From positions 1,488,001 through 1,552,000 of the forward strand of contig NZ_JACCBN010000001.1 in the NCBI RefSeq assembly GCF_013409505.1: 64,000 nucleotides of DNA. Direction: 5' to 3'. The notes beneath the pieces were generated by a model that did no database searches, had not been told where the DNA came from, and saw only the letters and a program-made list of their open reading frames with translations. This DNA comes from Actinomycetospora corticicola (GTDB lineage: Bacteria > Actinomycetota > Actinomycetes > Mycobacteriales > Pseudonocardiaceae). The translations under genes were made by a program, and so were the position numbers. This document shows, piece after piece, positions 37,097 through 49,099 of this stretch; position 1 is the first letter of the stretch; the number at the start of each line of letters is the position of its first letter.

Positions 37097-38347
37097 ATGA
37101 CCCCGCTCACGGCCGATGACTCCGACACGCCCTCCGTCCTCGACGCCACGGCGCCCTCCGACCGTTCGGTCGAGCGCACGGTCGCGCTGGCCGAGGAACT
37201 CCTCACCCGCCGGGCCGGCGCCCGCGTACGGCTCGCGGATGCGGAGGATCTGGGCGGGAGTTCCCGGTCGAGGGTGGTGCGGGTCCGGGTCGCGCAGAAC
37301 CCGTTCTCGCTGCCGCGCTCCCTCGTCGTGAAGCACTACCTCGGGGAGGCCACGGCCTCGGCCCGCACGTCGGCGACGGAGCGTGTCGATCCGTTCCCGT
37401 ACGAGGCCGCCAGCTGCCAGCTGTTCACGGCCATGCCCGCAGGCGACCGGGCGACCCCCACGCTCTACGCCAACGACCCGCAGCGACGCCTGCTCGTGCT
37501 CGAGGACCTCGGCCGCGGCGCGACGCTGGCCGACAAGCTCCACGGCGGGGACGCCAAGGCCGCCGAGCGCGCCCTGCTCGGCGCCACCCGTGCGCTCGGG
37601 CGGCTCCAGGCGGCGACGGCCGCCCGCGAGGGGGACTTCGGCGCCCTCCTGCGCCGCTCCGGCGTCAAGCACTGGCGGGACCCGCTCGCCGACGACGCCC
37701 GCACCGCGCTCGCGGAGATCCCGGACCTGCTGGCCCACCGGCTCCGTGTCGAGGCCGCGCCCGCGGCGGTCGAGCACGCCCGCAGCGCCGCGGCGCTCCT
37801 GGGCGGCACGCGGTACCGGGCCTTCAGCCCGTCGGAGGTGTCGCCGGAGAACTGCCTGCTCACCGGCGCCGGTGCCCGGTTCCTCGACTTCGAGTGGGGC
37901 TGCTTCCGCGACGTCGCCTTCACGGCCTCGTCGGTGCGGCTGCCGTTCCCGGGGTGGGCGGCGCCGTACGCACTGCCGACCGGGATGGCCGAGGCGATGA
38001 CGGCGTCGTGGCAGTCCGAGGTCGCCGGGGTGTGGCCCGAACTCGCCGACCCCGCCGTCGCCGGCCCGCGCCACCTCGCCGCGACGACGCTGTGGGTGTG
38101 GGTGTGCACGCGGTCGCTGCTGCCGCTCGTGGTCGGCGACGGGACGGTGCCCGAGCAGGTCGTCGTCGGGCGTCCGCCGATGCGCGCCGCGGCGGTGCTG
38201 TCGGGCTACTGGCAGCGCCTCGCGACCGACGCCGGTCGCCAGGGCGAGCCGGCCGTGGTCGACCTCGCCGAGGCGGTCGTCCGTGCGCTCGCCCCGTACG
38301 GCGGGCAGGTGCCGCTCCCGGTGTTCCCGGCCTTCGGCGGGCGCTGA
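37097..38347 (+). CDS. Aminoglycoside-phosphotransferase/protein-kinase-fold protein, degenerate active site
   Basis: 416 residues. VVKHYL resembles the ATP-binding Lys strand, and LLVLEDLGRG is the hinge typical of APH/choline-kinase folds. The Brenner motif HxDxxxxN appears as PSEVSPEN, so the His and catalytic Asp are replaced by Pro and Glu; the metal-binding DFG counterpart is FLDFEWG and keeps its Asp. It may be a pseudokinase or have an altered mechanism. ATG 37097 is preferred over GTG 37064 because of the TAGGCT box between them. The family is not recognised with confidence. Confidence 0.75.
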   Translation: MTPLTADDSDTPSVLDATAPSDRSVERTVALAEELLTRRAGARVRLADAEDLGGSSRSRVVRVRVAQNPFSLPRSLVVKHYLGEATASARTSATERVDPFPYEAASCQLFTAMPAGDRATPTLYANDPQRRLLVLEDLGRGATLADKLHGGDAKAAERALLGATRALGRLQAATAAREGDFGALLRRSGVKHWRDPLADDARTALAEIPDLLAHRLRVEAAPAAVEHARSAAALLGGTRYRAFSPSEVSPENCLLTGAGARFLDFEWGCFRDVAFTASSVRLPFPGWAAPYALPTGMAEAMTASWQSEVAGVWPELADPAVAGPRHLAATTLWVWVCTRSLLPLVVGDGTVPEQVVVGRPPMRAAAVLSGYWQRLATDAGRQGEPAVVDLAEAVVRALAPYGGQVPLPVFPAFGGR

Positions 38348-38361
38348 GAGGCGCCCGGACC

Positions 38362-38426
38362 CGGCGTCGGGAAGCGGCGCCGGGAACCGGCCTCGGGAAC
38401 TGACCTTCTGAAGCGACCTCAGGAAC
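38362..38426. repeat. Five tandem degenerate 13-bp repeats
   Basis: Units start at 38362, 38375, 38388, 38401 and 38414; the first three are CGGCGTCGGGAAG, CGGCGCCGGGAAC and CGGCCTCGGGAAC, the last two more diverged. They fill the gap between two convergent genes and the last unit enters the aminotransferase stop region. GGCGTCGGGAA resembles the dispersed motif elsewhere in the window. Confidence 0.7.
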
Positions 38427-39576
38427 CGATGAAGCGCGCGATCCGCTCGAGCGCGGTCTCGAGCTGGGGGAGCGCGGTCGCGTAGGAGCAGCGCACGTGG
38501 CCCTCGCCCGAGGGACCGAACACGTTGCCGGGCACCACGGCGACCTTCTCCTGCGTGAGCAGGCCCTCGGCGAACTCCTCGGAGGTCATGCCGGTCGACG
38601 CGATCGACGGGAAGACGTAGAAGGCGCCGCCGGGCACGGGGCAGGTGAGCCCGAGCTCGTCGAGGCCCTTGGAGAAGAGGCGACGCCGCCGGTCGTAGTC
38701 GGCGACCATCTCGTCGACGTCGTCCTGGGCGGTGCGCATGGCCTCGAGGGCGGCGATCTGCGACATGTGCGGGGCGCACAGCATCGTGTACTGGTGGATG
38801 CGGTGCATGAGCTGCGCGAGCGGCTCCGGGGCGCAGGCGTAGCCGACGCGCCAGCCGGTCATCGCGTAGGACTTCGAGAACCCGCCGAGGGTCACCGTGC
38901 GCTCCGGGGCGCTCACGGCCGCCGGGGTGTGCGTGCCGTGGTAGGTGAGCCGGTCGTAGATCTCGTCGGAGATCAGCCACAGGTCGTGCTCGCGGGCCAG
39001 CGCCGCGAGGGCCTCGAGGTCGGCGGCGCTCTGGGCGCTGCCGGTGGGGTTGGACGGCGAGCCGAAGAGGATCGCCTTGGTGTTCTCCGTGATCGCCGCG
39101 CCGATGATCGCCGGGTCGAGCCGGTAGGCGTCGCCGGGGTCGAGCGCGACGGGCACCGGGATGCCGCCCGCGAACGCGACGCACGGCTGGTAGGCGACGT
39201 AGCAGGGCTCCGGGACGATCACCTCGTCGCCCGGGTTGAGCAGCGCCCGCAGCGTGAGGTCGAGGCCCTCGGAGACGCCGCTGGTGATCAGGCACTCGTC
39301 GGCTGCGCGGTAGCGCACGCCGTAGCGGTCGGCGAGGTCGTCGGTGATCGCCTCGCGGAGCTCGAGCAGGCCCGAGTTGCTCGTGTAGGTCGTCGCGCCG
39401 TGCTCGAGGGCGTGGATCGCGGCCTCGCGGGCGCTCCACGGCGTCGGGAAGTCCGGCTCGCCCACGCCGAGGGAGATGACCCCCTGCATGCTCTGCGCGA
39501 GGTCGAAGAACTTGCGGATTCCCGACGGCGGGATGGCCGCGACCGTGCGGGAGAAGGGCTTCTGCGGGGCGCTCAC
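38419..39576 (-). CDS. PLP-dependent class I/II aminotransferase
   Basis: 385 residues. GVGEPDFPTP, NSGLLELREAI, SPSNPTGSA, ISDEIYDRL and the PLP lysine in GGFSKSYAMTGWRVGY are all present; the C-terminal Arg is in HVRCSYA. Subgroup I-gamma enzymes like this act on aspartate, alanine, methionine or aromatic substrates; the exact amino acid is not determinable. GTG start overlapping the stop of the Lrp gene, so the two form an operon. Confidence 0.92.
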   Translation of the reverse strand: MSAPQKPFSRTVAAIPPSGIRKFFDLAQSMQGVISLGVGEPDFPTPWSAREAAIHALEHGATTYTSNSGLLELREAITDDLADRYGVRYRAADECLITSGVSEGLDLTLRALLNPGDEVIVPEPCYVAYQPCVAFAGGIPVPVALDPGDAYRLDPAIIGAAITENTKAILFGSPSNPTGSAQSAADLEALAALAREHDLWLISDEIYDRLTYHGTHTPAAVSAPERTVTLGGFSKSYAMTGWRVGYACAPEPLAQLMHRIHQYTMLCAPHMSQIAALEAMRTAQDDVDEMVADYDRRRRLFSKGLDELGLTCPVPGGAFYVFPSIASTGMTSEEFAEGLLTQEKVAVVPGNVFGPSGEGHVRCSYATALPQLETALERIARFIGS

Positions 39577-40052
39577 GGCGTCACCGACAGCCGCTGGTCG
39601 GGCTCGGGATCGGTGAGCAGTTGACCGTCGTCCTTGTAGCGACGCAGCAGGAAGTGGGTGCTGGTCGCCGTGACCCGGTCGACGCCCGAGAGCTTCTGGG
39701 CGACGAAGTCGGCGACCTCCTTCATGGAGTCCCCCTCCACCTCGACCCGCAGGTCCTGCGCCCCGCTGACCAGGTGCACCGCCCGGATCTCCCGGAAGCG
39801 CGCGATCCGCTCGGCGACGTCGTCGAACCCGCGCCCGCGCTCGGGTGCCACGGTGACGTCGACGAACGCGGTCACGCGCTGGTCGCCGAAGCGGTCCCAG
39901 TCGACGACCGTCTTGTAGCGCCGGATCACCCCGGACGCCTCCCACGCGGCGATGTGCTCGCGCACCGTCGCCTCGTCGATCCCGGTCAGCGTCGCGATGC
40001 GCTCGGCGCTCGCGTGCGCGTCGGACTCCAGCACGGTGAGGATCTCCCGCAT
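39573..40052 (-). CDS. Lrp/AsnC-family transcriptional regulator
   Basis: 159 residues: helix-turn-helix (about 15-55, ERIATLTGIDEATVREHIAAWE then GVIRRYKTVVDW) and a RAM ligand domain. It probably senses an amino acid and controls its coupled aminotransferase. ATG start at 40052; TAGGGT (40066-40061) ends 8 nt upstream, a likely leaderless promoter that would sit under its own autoregulation. Confidence 0.92.
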   Translation of the reverse strand: MREILTVLESDAHASAERIATLTGIDEATVREHIAAWEASGVIRRYKTVVDWDRFGDQRVTAFVDVTVAPERGRGFDDVAERIARFREIRAVHLVSGAQDLRVEVEGDSMKEVADFVAQKLSGVDRVTATSTHFLLRRYKDDGQLLTDPEPDQRLSVTP

Positions 40053-40229
40053 GGTCGGTGACCCTAGTGGGGCCTCCACCGCGTCCGTGGCTGGCGGTTC
40101 AGCCGGAGTGGCAGGCGGGGCCGCCCGCCTCGGCCGCGAGGTGCACACCAGACACGGTCCGGGGTGCCGGAACCTGCCCCAGGTGAGTCTCGGGGCGGGG
40201 GGTCGGAGGTGGGCAGTAGCGTCGGGGGC

Positions 40230-41627
40230 GTGAGCGAGGAGGGGCTGTTCGACGTGGCGCCGCCGGAGCCCGAGCGGCCCGCCGTCGAGGACCTGCGCCC
40301 GGTGACGCGGGGCGTGGTCGAGGACCGTCCCATGCCGGCGGGCAATGACGTCCGCCCCCCGCTCGCCGTCCGGATGCGGCCCGCCTCGCTCGACGAGGTC
40401 GTCGGCCAGGACCACCTGCTCGCGCCCGGTGCCCCGCTGCGCCGTCTCGTCGAGGGCGCCGCACCCGCGTCGGTGCTGCTCCACGGCCCGCCCGGGACCG
40501 GGAAGACGACGCTCGCCCGGCTGATCTCGCTCGCGACCGGGCGGGCGTTCGAAGCGCTGTCGGCCCTCTCGGCGGGGGTGAAGGAGGTCCGCGGGGTCAT
40601 CGAGGTGGCCCGCCGACGGCTGGCCGCGTCCGACCCCCGCCGGACGGTGCTGTTCATCGACGAGATCCACCGCTTCAGCCGCACGCAGCAGGACGCCCTG
40701 CTCGGCGCGGTCGAGGACCGGGTCGTGCTGCTCGTGGGGGCGACGACCGAGAACCCGAGCTTTTCGGTCGTCGCCCCACTGCTCTCGCGGTCGCTGGTGC
40801 TCGGGCTGCATGCGTTGACCGACGACGCCGTCGCGACGCTGCTCGACCGCGCGGTCGCCGACGACCGTGGCCTCGCGGGCACCGTCACGCTCACCGACGA
40901 CGCACGTGCCCACCTCGTCCGGCTCGCCGCCGGCGACGGCCGGCGCTCGCTCACCGCCCTGGAGGCGGCGGCCGACGCCGTGGGGGAGGGCGGGACGATC
41001 GACCTGGCCGTGGTCGAGCAGGTCGTCGACGAGGTGGCGGTGCGCTACGACCGGGCCGGCGACCAGCACTACGACGTCATCTCGGCGTTCATCAAGTCGA
41101 TCCGCGGCTCGGATCCCGACGCCGCGCTGCACTACCTGGCCCGCATGATCGTGGCGGGGGAGGACCCGCGGTTCATCGCGCGCCGGCTCGTGGTGCACGC
41201 CAGCGAGGACGTCGGACTCGCCGACCCGACCGCGCTGCAGGCCGCCACCGCCGCGGCCCAGGCCGTCGCGCTGATCGGTCTGCCCGAGTGCCGGATCGCG
41301 CTCGCCCAGGCGACGATCCACCTCGCCACGGCGCCCAAGTCGAACGCCGTGATCACCGCGATCGACGCGGCCATGTCCGACGTCCGGACCGGCGCCGCGG
41401 GGCCGGTGCCGCCCCATCTGCGCGACGGGCACTACGCCGGGGCGCAGAAGCTCGGCAACGCGGTGGGCTACCGGTACCCGCACGACGAGCGCTCGGCCGT
41501 CGTCACCCAGCAGTACCCGCCCGACGAGCTGGTCGGCCGCGACTACTACGCCCCCACCGGGCGCGGGGAGGAACGGGCGATCGCCGAACGCCTCGCCCGG
41601 CTCCGCGAGGTGATCCGCGGTCGTTAG
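40230..41627 (+). CDS. rarA: Replication-associated recombination protein RarA (MgsA-type AAA+ ATPase)
   Basis: 465 residues. Walker [11 protein letters not shown], Walker [10 protein letters not shown], sensor 1 GATTENPSF and the RarA-specific [26 protein letters not shown] tetramer region (in pieces) are clear. It acts at stalled replication forks with SSB. GTG 40230 is chosen: TAGCGT (40217-40222) lies 7 nt upstream. Same gene order relative to alaS as in mycobacteria. Confidence 0.93.
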   Translation: MSEEGLFDVAPPEPERPAVEDLRPVTRGVVEDRPMPAGNDVRPPLAVRMRPASLDEVVGQDHLLAPGAPLRRLVEGAAPASVLLHGPPGTGKTTLARLISLATGRAFEALSALSAGVKEVRGVIEVARRRLAASDPRRTVLFIDEIHRFSRTQQDALLGAVEDRVVLLVGATTENPSFSVVAPLLSRSLVLGLHALTDDAVATLLDRAVADDRGLAGTVTLTDDARAHLVRLAAGDGRRSLTALEAAADAVGEGGTIDLAVVEQVVDEVAVRYDRAGDQHYDVISAFIKSIRGSDPDAALHYLARMIVAGEDPRFIARRLVVHASEDVGLADPTALQAATAAAQAVALIGLPECRIALAQATIHLATAPKSNAVITAIDAAMSDVRTGAAGPVPPHLRDGHYAGAQKLGNAVGYRYPHDERSAVVTQQYPPDELVGRDYYAPTGRGEERAIAERLARLREVIRGR

Positions 41628-41819
41628 GCCCAGGTGCCGTCACGCCGGGCCGGAACCCCCTCACGGCCTGCGGAGATCCGGTCCACCATCGCCGGCGTGA
41701 CCGGCGGTGCCGCCCCGCGGCGCGGCCGGGGCACGCGCCGATCATGACCTACCGGTAGCCTTCCGCCACCGTCCGGCCCGCGGGCCGGGAGCGGACAGAC
41801 GACCACCAGCGAATGGGGA
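41628..41819 (+). promoter_or_regulatory. Promoter and hairpin before the DUF948 gene
   Basis: TAGCCT (41756-41761) is a -10-like hexamer overlapping the perfect palindrome CTACCGGTAG (41749-41758). Downstream, CCGGCCCGCGGGCCGG (41773-41788) is a perfect 16-bp palindrome in the presumed leader. No T-box or known riboswitch was recognised. Confidence 0.4.
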
Positions 41820-42230
41820 ATGACCGTGTCGGTCGGGCAGATCGCGGCCATCGTCGCCGCGGTGGCGTTCGTGATCCTGGTGCTGCTGCTGGCCGTTCCG
41901 CTGATCAAGCTGGGTCGCACGCTGGACGAGGCGACGATCGCCATCCGCAAGACGCACGAGGGGTCGGCGCCGCTGCTGAACGACGCGCAGGTCACGCTGA
42001 CCACGGTCAACACGCAGTTGGAGCGCGTCGACGGCGTCACCGCGAGCGCGCAGGCCGTGGCGGCCAACACCCGTGCGCTGAGCTCGTTGTTCACCGCCAC
42101 CCTCGGCGGCCCGCTGGTCAAGGCGGCCGCCCTGTCCTACGGGCTGCGCAAGGCCAGCCAGGCCCGGAAGCTGAAGAACGCACCGCCCTCGAAGCGGTCC
42201 ACCAGGAGCAAGCGGAGCGCCCGCGCATGA
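41820..42230 (+). CDS. DUF948 membrane-anchored protein
   Basis: 136 residues: one N-terminal membrane helix (about 8-30), an alpha-helical stretch with regularly spaced Thr/Val/Leu that suggests a coiled coil, and a strongly basic tail. Function unknown. Its stop overlaps the next gene's start by ATGA. Confidence 0.85.
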   Translation: MTVSVGQIAAIVAAVAFVILVLLLAVPLIKLGRTLDEATIAIRKTHEGSAPLLNDAQVTLTTVNTQLERVDGVTASAQAVAANTRALSSLFTATLGGPLVKAAALSYGLRKASQARKLKNAPPSKRSTRSKRSARA

Positions 42231-42538
42231 AGCGTCTGTTCTGGGTCGGGGTCGGCGTCGCGATCGGCGTCAGCGCCACCCGCAAGGTCAACCAGGTCAC
42301 GCAGCGGGCCACGCCCGCCGGGATCGGCACGAGCCTCGGCGAGGGGCTGCGCGAGCTCGGCGCCGGGCTCGGGGCCTTCGGGGCCGAGGTCCGCGCCGGC
42401 ATGAACGAGCGCGAGCAGGAGCTGTACTCGCTCGTCGAGGACACGACCGAGATCCCGGTGCGTCCGCAGCCGATCGTCGACCCGACGCCCAGTGGCCGCC
42501 ACGCACGAGCGTCCCGGCGGGGACCCGCCGGGCGCTGA
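42227..42538 (+). CDS. Small membrane-associated protein (DUF6167-like)
   Basis: 103 residues: a short N-terminal hydrophobic segment (RLFWVGVGVAIGVSA) then a charged helix and disordered basic end. It pairs with the DUF948 gene and precedes alaS, an arrangement seen in other actinobacteria; role unknown. Confidence 0.8.
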   Translation: MKRLFWVGVGVAIGVSATRKVNQVTQRATPAGIGTSLGEGLRELGAGLGAFGAEVRAGMNEREQELYSLVEDTTEIPVRPQPIVDPTPSGRHARASRRGPAGR

Positions 42539-42543
42539 GCGCG

Positions 42544-42557
42544 CCCGTCGTCGGGAC
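42544..42557 (+). repeat. Copy of the dispersed CCCGTCGTCGGGA motif
   Basis: One of at least eight exact CCCGTCGTCGGG copies in the window (others near 2898, 5902, 19618, 22267, 28997, 45958 and 52878), here directly after a stop codon. Its ends CCCG/CGGG are complementary. Confidence 0.6.
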
Positions 42558-42571
42558 CGTCCCGCACCCGA

Positions 42572-42593
42572 GCCACCCACCTCCGCGGGTGGC
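42572..42593 (+). terminator. Hairpin before alaS
   Basis: GCCACCC (42572-42578) pairs with GGGTGGC (42587-42593) around an 8-nt loop, between the DUF6167-like gene and alaS. Confidence 0.55.
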
Positions 42594-42664
42594 ACCCGTC
42601 GCTGCCCGTCGGGCACGCGGAATGATGGGTGCTGCCCGCACCACTGACGACGAGCAGGACTGAC

Positions 42665-45358
<2,694 letters not shown>

Positions 45359-45360
45359 GC

Positions 45361-45810
45361 GTGACCGGCCGTGTGCTGGGGGTCGACGTCGGCGCGGTGC
45401 GCGTCGGCGTCGCCCTCTCCGATCCCGCCGGAGTGCTCGCCACGCCGCTCGTTACGCTCGATCGGGACGAGACGACGTGGTCCGACCTGGACCAGCTCGT
45501 GGATCTCGTCGTCGAGCACGAGGTGGTGGAGGTGGTCGTGGGCCTGCCGCGCACCCTGGCCGGGCGTGAGGGCCCGGCCGCCGAGGCCGCCCTCGGGTAC
45601 GCCGACGACCTCCGCGAGGTGTTCGACGAGCGCGGGGTGTCGGGGGTGCCGGTGACGATGGCCGACGAGCGGCTCTCCACCGTGACGGCGGGGCGCATGC
45701 TCTCCGATCGCGGGGTCAAGGGGCGTGCGCAGCGCCGGGTGATCGACCAGGCGGCCGCGGTGGCGATCCTGCAGACCTGGCTGGACGCCCGCCGCGGGAC
45801 GGCCACGTGA
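45361..45810 (+). CDS. ruvX: RuvX/YqgF RNase H-fold nuclease (Holliday junction resolvase-like)
   Basis: 149 residues. LGVDVGAVRVGVALSD is the catalytic first strand, VGLPRTLAGREG and DERLSTVTAGRML hold the other acidic residues. The family matures 16S rRNA 5' ends and may cut Holliday junctions. It starts 3 bp after the alaS stop and overlaps mltG by GTGA. Confidence 0.93.
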   Translation: MTGRVLGVDVGAVRVGVALSDPAGVLATPLVTLDRDETTWSDLDQLVDLVVEHEVVEVVVGLPRTLAGREGPAAEAALGYADDLREVFDERGVSGVPVTMADERLSTVTAGRMLSDRGVKGRAQRRVIDQAAAVAILQTWLDARRGTAT

Positions 45811-47471
45811 CCCGGGAGGCCGGACGGCCTCGCCTGGTCCCGATGTCCACGTCCACCCGCTCCGACCGGCAGGACGACACCGGGTCGGAGGTGCGGATCC
45901 CGCGTCGCGAGCGCGGCCTGCGGCGCCCGGGCGGGCCGTCCGCCGAGGGCCACCCCACCCGTCGTCGGGAATGGGAGCCGCCCACCACCGCCCTCGCCGC
46001 CCGCGAGTCGGAGCAGGCCTCCGACGGGGCGGACGCGGTCACCGACACGATGCGGCGCGGGCACGTGCCCGAGGTCCCCTCGCGCGTCGCGCTGCCGCAC
46101 CCGCCCGAGCCGGTGCGGCCCCGCGGCGGTCCCGCGGAGCACCGCACCCAGCCCGTGGCCGCGGCCGCCCGCGCGTCCTGGGCCCCGACCGGCCCGACGC
46201 CCTCCGGCGGCGCGCGCCGCTCCGGCGCAGACCCGGCGTCGCGAGGTCCCGGGGGCTCCGGGGACGACCTGGACGTGCTCGGCGGGCTGGGCGAGCTCGG
46301 TCGATCCACGTCGACGCCGTCGTCGGGCGACCCGGCGGACGGGCAGCCGGCCCGGCGTCGGCTGGTCTGGCCGATCGTCGCCGCGGTGCTCGTCCTCGCC
46401 CTCGCCGGCGGGGCGTTCTTCGCCCGCGACCTCTGGGGTGTGGTGTTCCCCCCGGACTTCGACGGCCCCGGTTCCGGGCACGTCGTCGTGCAGGTGGCCG
46501 ACGGCGACTCGACCCGCGACATCGGGGAGTCCCTGGTGACGGCGGGGGTGGTGGCCTCGGCCCGCGGCTTCGGGCAGGCCGCCGAGGACGACCCCCGCGG
46601 CCGCGGCATCCAGCCCGGCTACTACGACATGGCCCGGCAGATGACGGCCGCCGAGGCGGTCGGACGGATGCTCGACCCTGCCTCGCGGCTCGGCCGTCTC
46701 GAGGTCCGCGGGGGGATCCAGCTCGACGACACGGCGGGAGTCGGTTCCGCCCGGGTGCCCGGTGTGCTGTCCCTGATCGCCCAGGCGACGTGCGTGGTCG
46801 AGGACTCGGGGCAGCGGCGGTGCGTGTCGGTGGACGACCTGCGGCGCGCGATGGTCGGGACCGACCCCGCCCAGCTCGGCGTGCCCGACTGGGCCCTCGA
46901 CGGCTTGCGGAAGGCTCCGCCCGAGCGGCGGCTCGAGGGCCTGGTCGCGCCCGGCACCTACGACGTGCGGCCCGGCTCCGACGCCGTCTCCGCGCTCACC
47001 ACGGTGGTGCGCACCTCCGCCGAGACGCTGGAGTCGGCGGGACTCGTGACGAAGGCCGCGGCCAACGACGTCACGCCCTACCAGGCGCTGATCATCGGCT
47101 CGATCGCCGAGCGGGAGGGCATCGAGTCCGACTTCCGGCGGGTCGCGCGGGTGATCTACAACCGGCTCCCGATCCCCATGCGGCTGCAGATGGACTCGAC
47201 GATCAACTACCCGCTCGACCGGCAGACCCTGCTGACCACGCCGGTCGACCGGGACACCCCGGGGCCGTACAACACCTACCTCAACTTCGGGCTGCCGCCG
47301 ACGCCCATCGGCGCGGTGTCCACGCCCGCGCTCACGGCGGCGCTGAACCCCGAGGTCGGGGCGTGGGTGTACTTCGTGAAGTGCGAGAAGGACGGCGCCT
47401 CCTGCTTCGCGGTGACGCCCGAGGAGCACGACGCGAACCGACGGCTCGCCCAGGACCGCGGCGTCTACTGA
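45807..47471 (+). CDS. mltG: Endolytic murein transglycosylase MltG
   Basis: Cuts nascent peptidoglycan and sets glycan strand length. 554 residues: a long disordered cytoplasmic N-terminus (1-185), one membrane helix (about 190-212, VWPIVAAVLVLALAGGAFF), a LysM-like part and the YceG domain with catalytic Glu in IIGSIAEREG and the MQMDSTINY-like region LQMDSTINYPL. The GTG overlaps ruvX; an in-frame ATG 36 bp later is possible. A dispersed motif copy sits in the disordered part (45958). Confidence 0.93.
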   Translation: MTREAGRPRLVPMSTSTRSDRQDDTGSEVRIPRRERGLRRPGGPSAEGHPTRRREWEPPTTALAARESEQASDGADAVTDTMRRGHVPEVPSRVALPHPPEPVRPRGGPAEHRTQPVAAAARASWAPTGPTPSGGARRSGADPASRGPGGSGDDLDVLGGLGELGRSTSTPSSGDPADGQPARRRLVWPIVAAVLVLALAGGAFFARDLWGVVFPPDFDGPGSGHVVVQVADGDSTRDIGESLVTAGVVASARGFGQAAEDDPRGRGIQPGYYDMARQMTAAEAVGRMLDPASRLGRLEVRGGIQLDDTAGVGSARVPGVLSLIAQATCVVEDSGQRRCVSVDDLRRAMVGTDPAQLGVPDWALDGLRKAPPERRLEGLVAPGTYDVRPGSDAVSALTTVVRTSAETLESAGLVTKAAANDVTPYQALIIGSIAEREGIESDFRRVARVIYNRLPIPMRLQMDSTINYPLDRQTLLTTPVDRDTPGPYNTYLNFGLPPTPIGAVSTPALTAALNPEVGAWVYFVKCEKDGASCFAVTPEEHDANRRLAQDRGVY

Positions 47472-47484
47472 TGGGCATCGCCTG

Positions 47485-48357
47485 ATGGGTGCGCCCCGGC
47501 GCGCCGCGGTCCTCGGCTCGCCGGTGGCCCACTCCCTGTCCCCGGTGCTGCACGGCGCCGCGTACGCGGCCCTCGGCCTGTCCGGGTGGACCTACGAGCG
47601 GCGCGAGTGCACGGCCGAGGAGCTGCCGGGCCTGGTGGACGGCCTGGACGGGGCCTGGGTCGGGCTGTCGGTGACGATGCCGGGCAAGAAGGCGGCGCTG
47701 GCGTACGCGATGACGGCGTCGACCCGGGCGCACCGGCTCGGAGTGGCCAACACCCTGGTGCGCACCGACGCGGGCTGGGCGGCGGACTGCACGGACGTCG
47801 ACGGGATCGCCGGTGCCCTGCGGGCGGCCGGGATCGTGGAGCCGGCGCCACTCGCCGCCGGCCTGCACGACGTGGTGGTCCTCGGCGCGGGCGCGACGGC
47901 GTCCGCGGCCGTGGGCGCCCTGGACGAGATCGGCAACGAGGACGTCCAGCTCGTCGTGCGGGACCCGGCACGGGCGGCGGAGACCGCGGTCGTCGTCGAG
48001 GCGTACGGCATGCGCGGCCTGGTGCGGACGTTCGACCGGCTCGACGAGGTCGACCTGTCCCGCGCTCGGGCCGTCGTCAACACCACGCCCGCCGGGGCGG
48101 TCGACGACGCGCTCGCCGACCGTCTGGTCGCCGGGGTGCCGGACCACGCCGTCGTCCTCGACGCCGTCTACCACCCGTGGCCCACGCCGCTCGCCGCGGC
48201 GGCCGCCCGGCGGGGGCTGGCCGTCGCCACCGGGCTGGACATGCTGCTGCACCAGGCGTTCGGGCAGGTCGAGCAGTTCACCGGGCGCAGCGCGCCCCGC
48301 CGGGAGATGCACCGGGCGCTGGTCCGCGCGACCGGCTTCGACGTCCGTCCGCCGTAG
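47485..48357 (+). CDS. aroE: Shikimate dehydrogenase AroE
   Basis: Reduces 3-dehydroshikimate with NADPH. 290 residues. Substrate-binding HSLSPVLHGAAY, catalytic Lys in SVTMPGKKAAL, catalytic Asp in CTDVDG, and the GAGATASA nucleotide loop are present. A four-codon mini-ORF (47471-47485) bridges the mltG stop and this start. Confidence 0.93.
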   Translation: MGAPRRAAVLGSPVAHSLSPVLHGAAYAALGLSGWTYERRECTAEELPGLVDGLDGAWVGLSVTMPGKKAALAYAMTASTRAHRLGVANTLVRTDAGWAADCTDVDGIAGALRAAGIVEPAPLAAGLHDVVVLGAGATASAAVGALDEIGNEDVQLVVRDPARAAETAVVVEAYGMRGLVRTFDRLDEVDLSRARAVVNTTPAGAVDDALADRLVAGVPDHAVVLDAVYHPWPTPLAAAAARRGLAVATGLDMLLHQAFGQVEQFTGRSAPRREMHRALVRATGFDVRPP

Positions 48358-48396
48358 CGCTCCGTCCCCACCGGCCTCGACGACCGCACCTGTCCC

Positions 48397-48411
48397 CAGA
48401 GCACTGCTCTG
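48397..48411. promoter_or_regulatory. Palindrome before the prepilin peptidase gene
   Basis: CAGAGCACTGCTCTG has perfect 7-bp arms around a single C and ends 3 bp before the ATG at 48415. It could be an operator or a small hairpin masking the start. Confidence 0.4.
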
Positions 48412-48414
48412 CAC

Positions 48415-49065
48415 ATGACGTCCGGGGTGGCCGCGGCCCACGCTCGGTCCGTGGCGATGTGGGTGGACGTGGTCCTCGGGGTGCTGGTGCCCCTCGGGAC
48501 GGGCGCGCTGGTCGGGGCCGCGGTGCGCCGCGGGCTGGCGGGTGTCCGCCGCGGGGTGCCGGTCGGCCCCGGGTGGTGCGAGGCGGGCGTGGCGGTGGCC
48601 TGGGCGACGGTCCTGACGGCGGCGGTGGTCGGCCTGGTGGCCGCGGCGTGGGTGCCCGCGCTGCTGCTGGTGTCGGTGGTGGCCGTCGCGGGGACCGCGA
48701 CGGACCTGACGTCCGGCCGGCTGCCGGACGTCGTGACCCTGCCCGCGATCCCGGCGGGGTGGGCCGCGCTGGTGCCGCTCGGCGGCGGCGCCGTGCTCGC
48801 CGGGATCGGCGGGACGCTGCTGCTCGGGGGGCTGCACCTCGCGGTGGCGCTGCTCGCACCCGGGTCGACCGGCGGCGGGGACGTGAAGCTCGCGGCTGCG
48901 CTCGGTGCGCCCCTCGCCGCGGTCGGCTGGTGGGCCCTCGGGGTGGTGCCGGTGGCCGCCGCCGCGGTGCTCGCGGTGACCGCGCTGCTCCGCCGCCGCC
49001 GCGCCCTGCCGCTCGGGCCGCCGCTGCTCGGGGTGAGCTGGATCGTCCTTCTGGCCGCGGGCTGA
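48415..49065 (+). CDS. A24-family prepilin peptidase
   Basis: 216 residues with about six membrane helices. The two aspartyl-protease Asp residues lie in [13 protein letters not shown] and [14 protein letters not shown]. The N-terminal methylase domain of classical PilD is absent, as is common in actinobacterial TadV-like forms. No pilin genes are in the window. A start at the downstream ATG (48457) is also reasonable. Confidence 0.88.
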   Translation: MTSGVAAAHARSVAMWVDVVLGVLVPLGTGALVGAAVRRGLAGVRRGVPVGPGWCEAGVAVAWATVLTAAVVGLVAAAWVPALLLVSVVAVAGTATDLTSGRLPDVVTLPAIPAGWAALVPLGGGAVLAGIGGTLLLGGLHLAVALLAPGSTGGGDVKLAAALGAPLAAVGWWALGVVPVAAAAVLAVTALLRRRRALPLGPPLLGVSWIVLLAAG

Positions 49066-49099
49066 GGGGAGGCGGACCGGACATGGAACGATGGCGGAC

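Noticed and set aside
42594-42664. T-box or attenuator before alaS
   Set aside because: No T-box sequence or specifier loop was seen; only a simple hairpin lies upstream.
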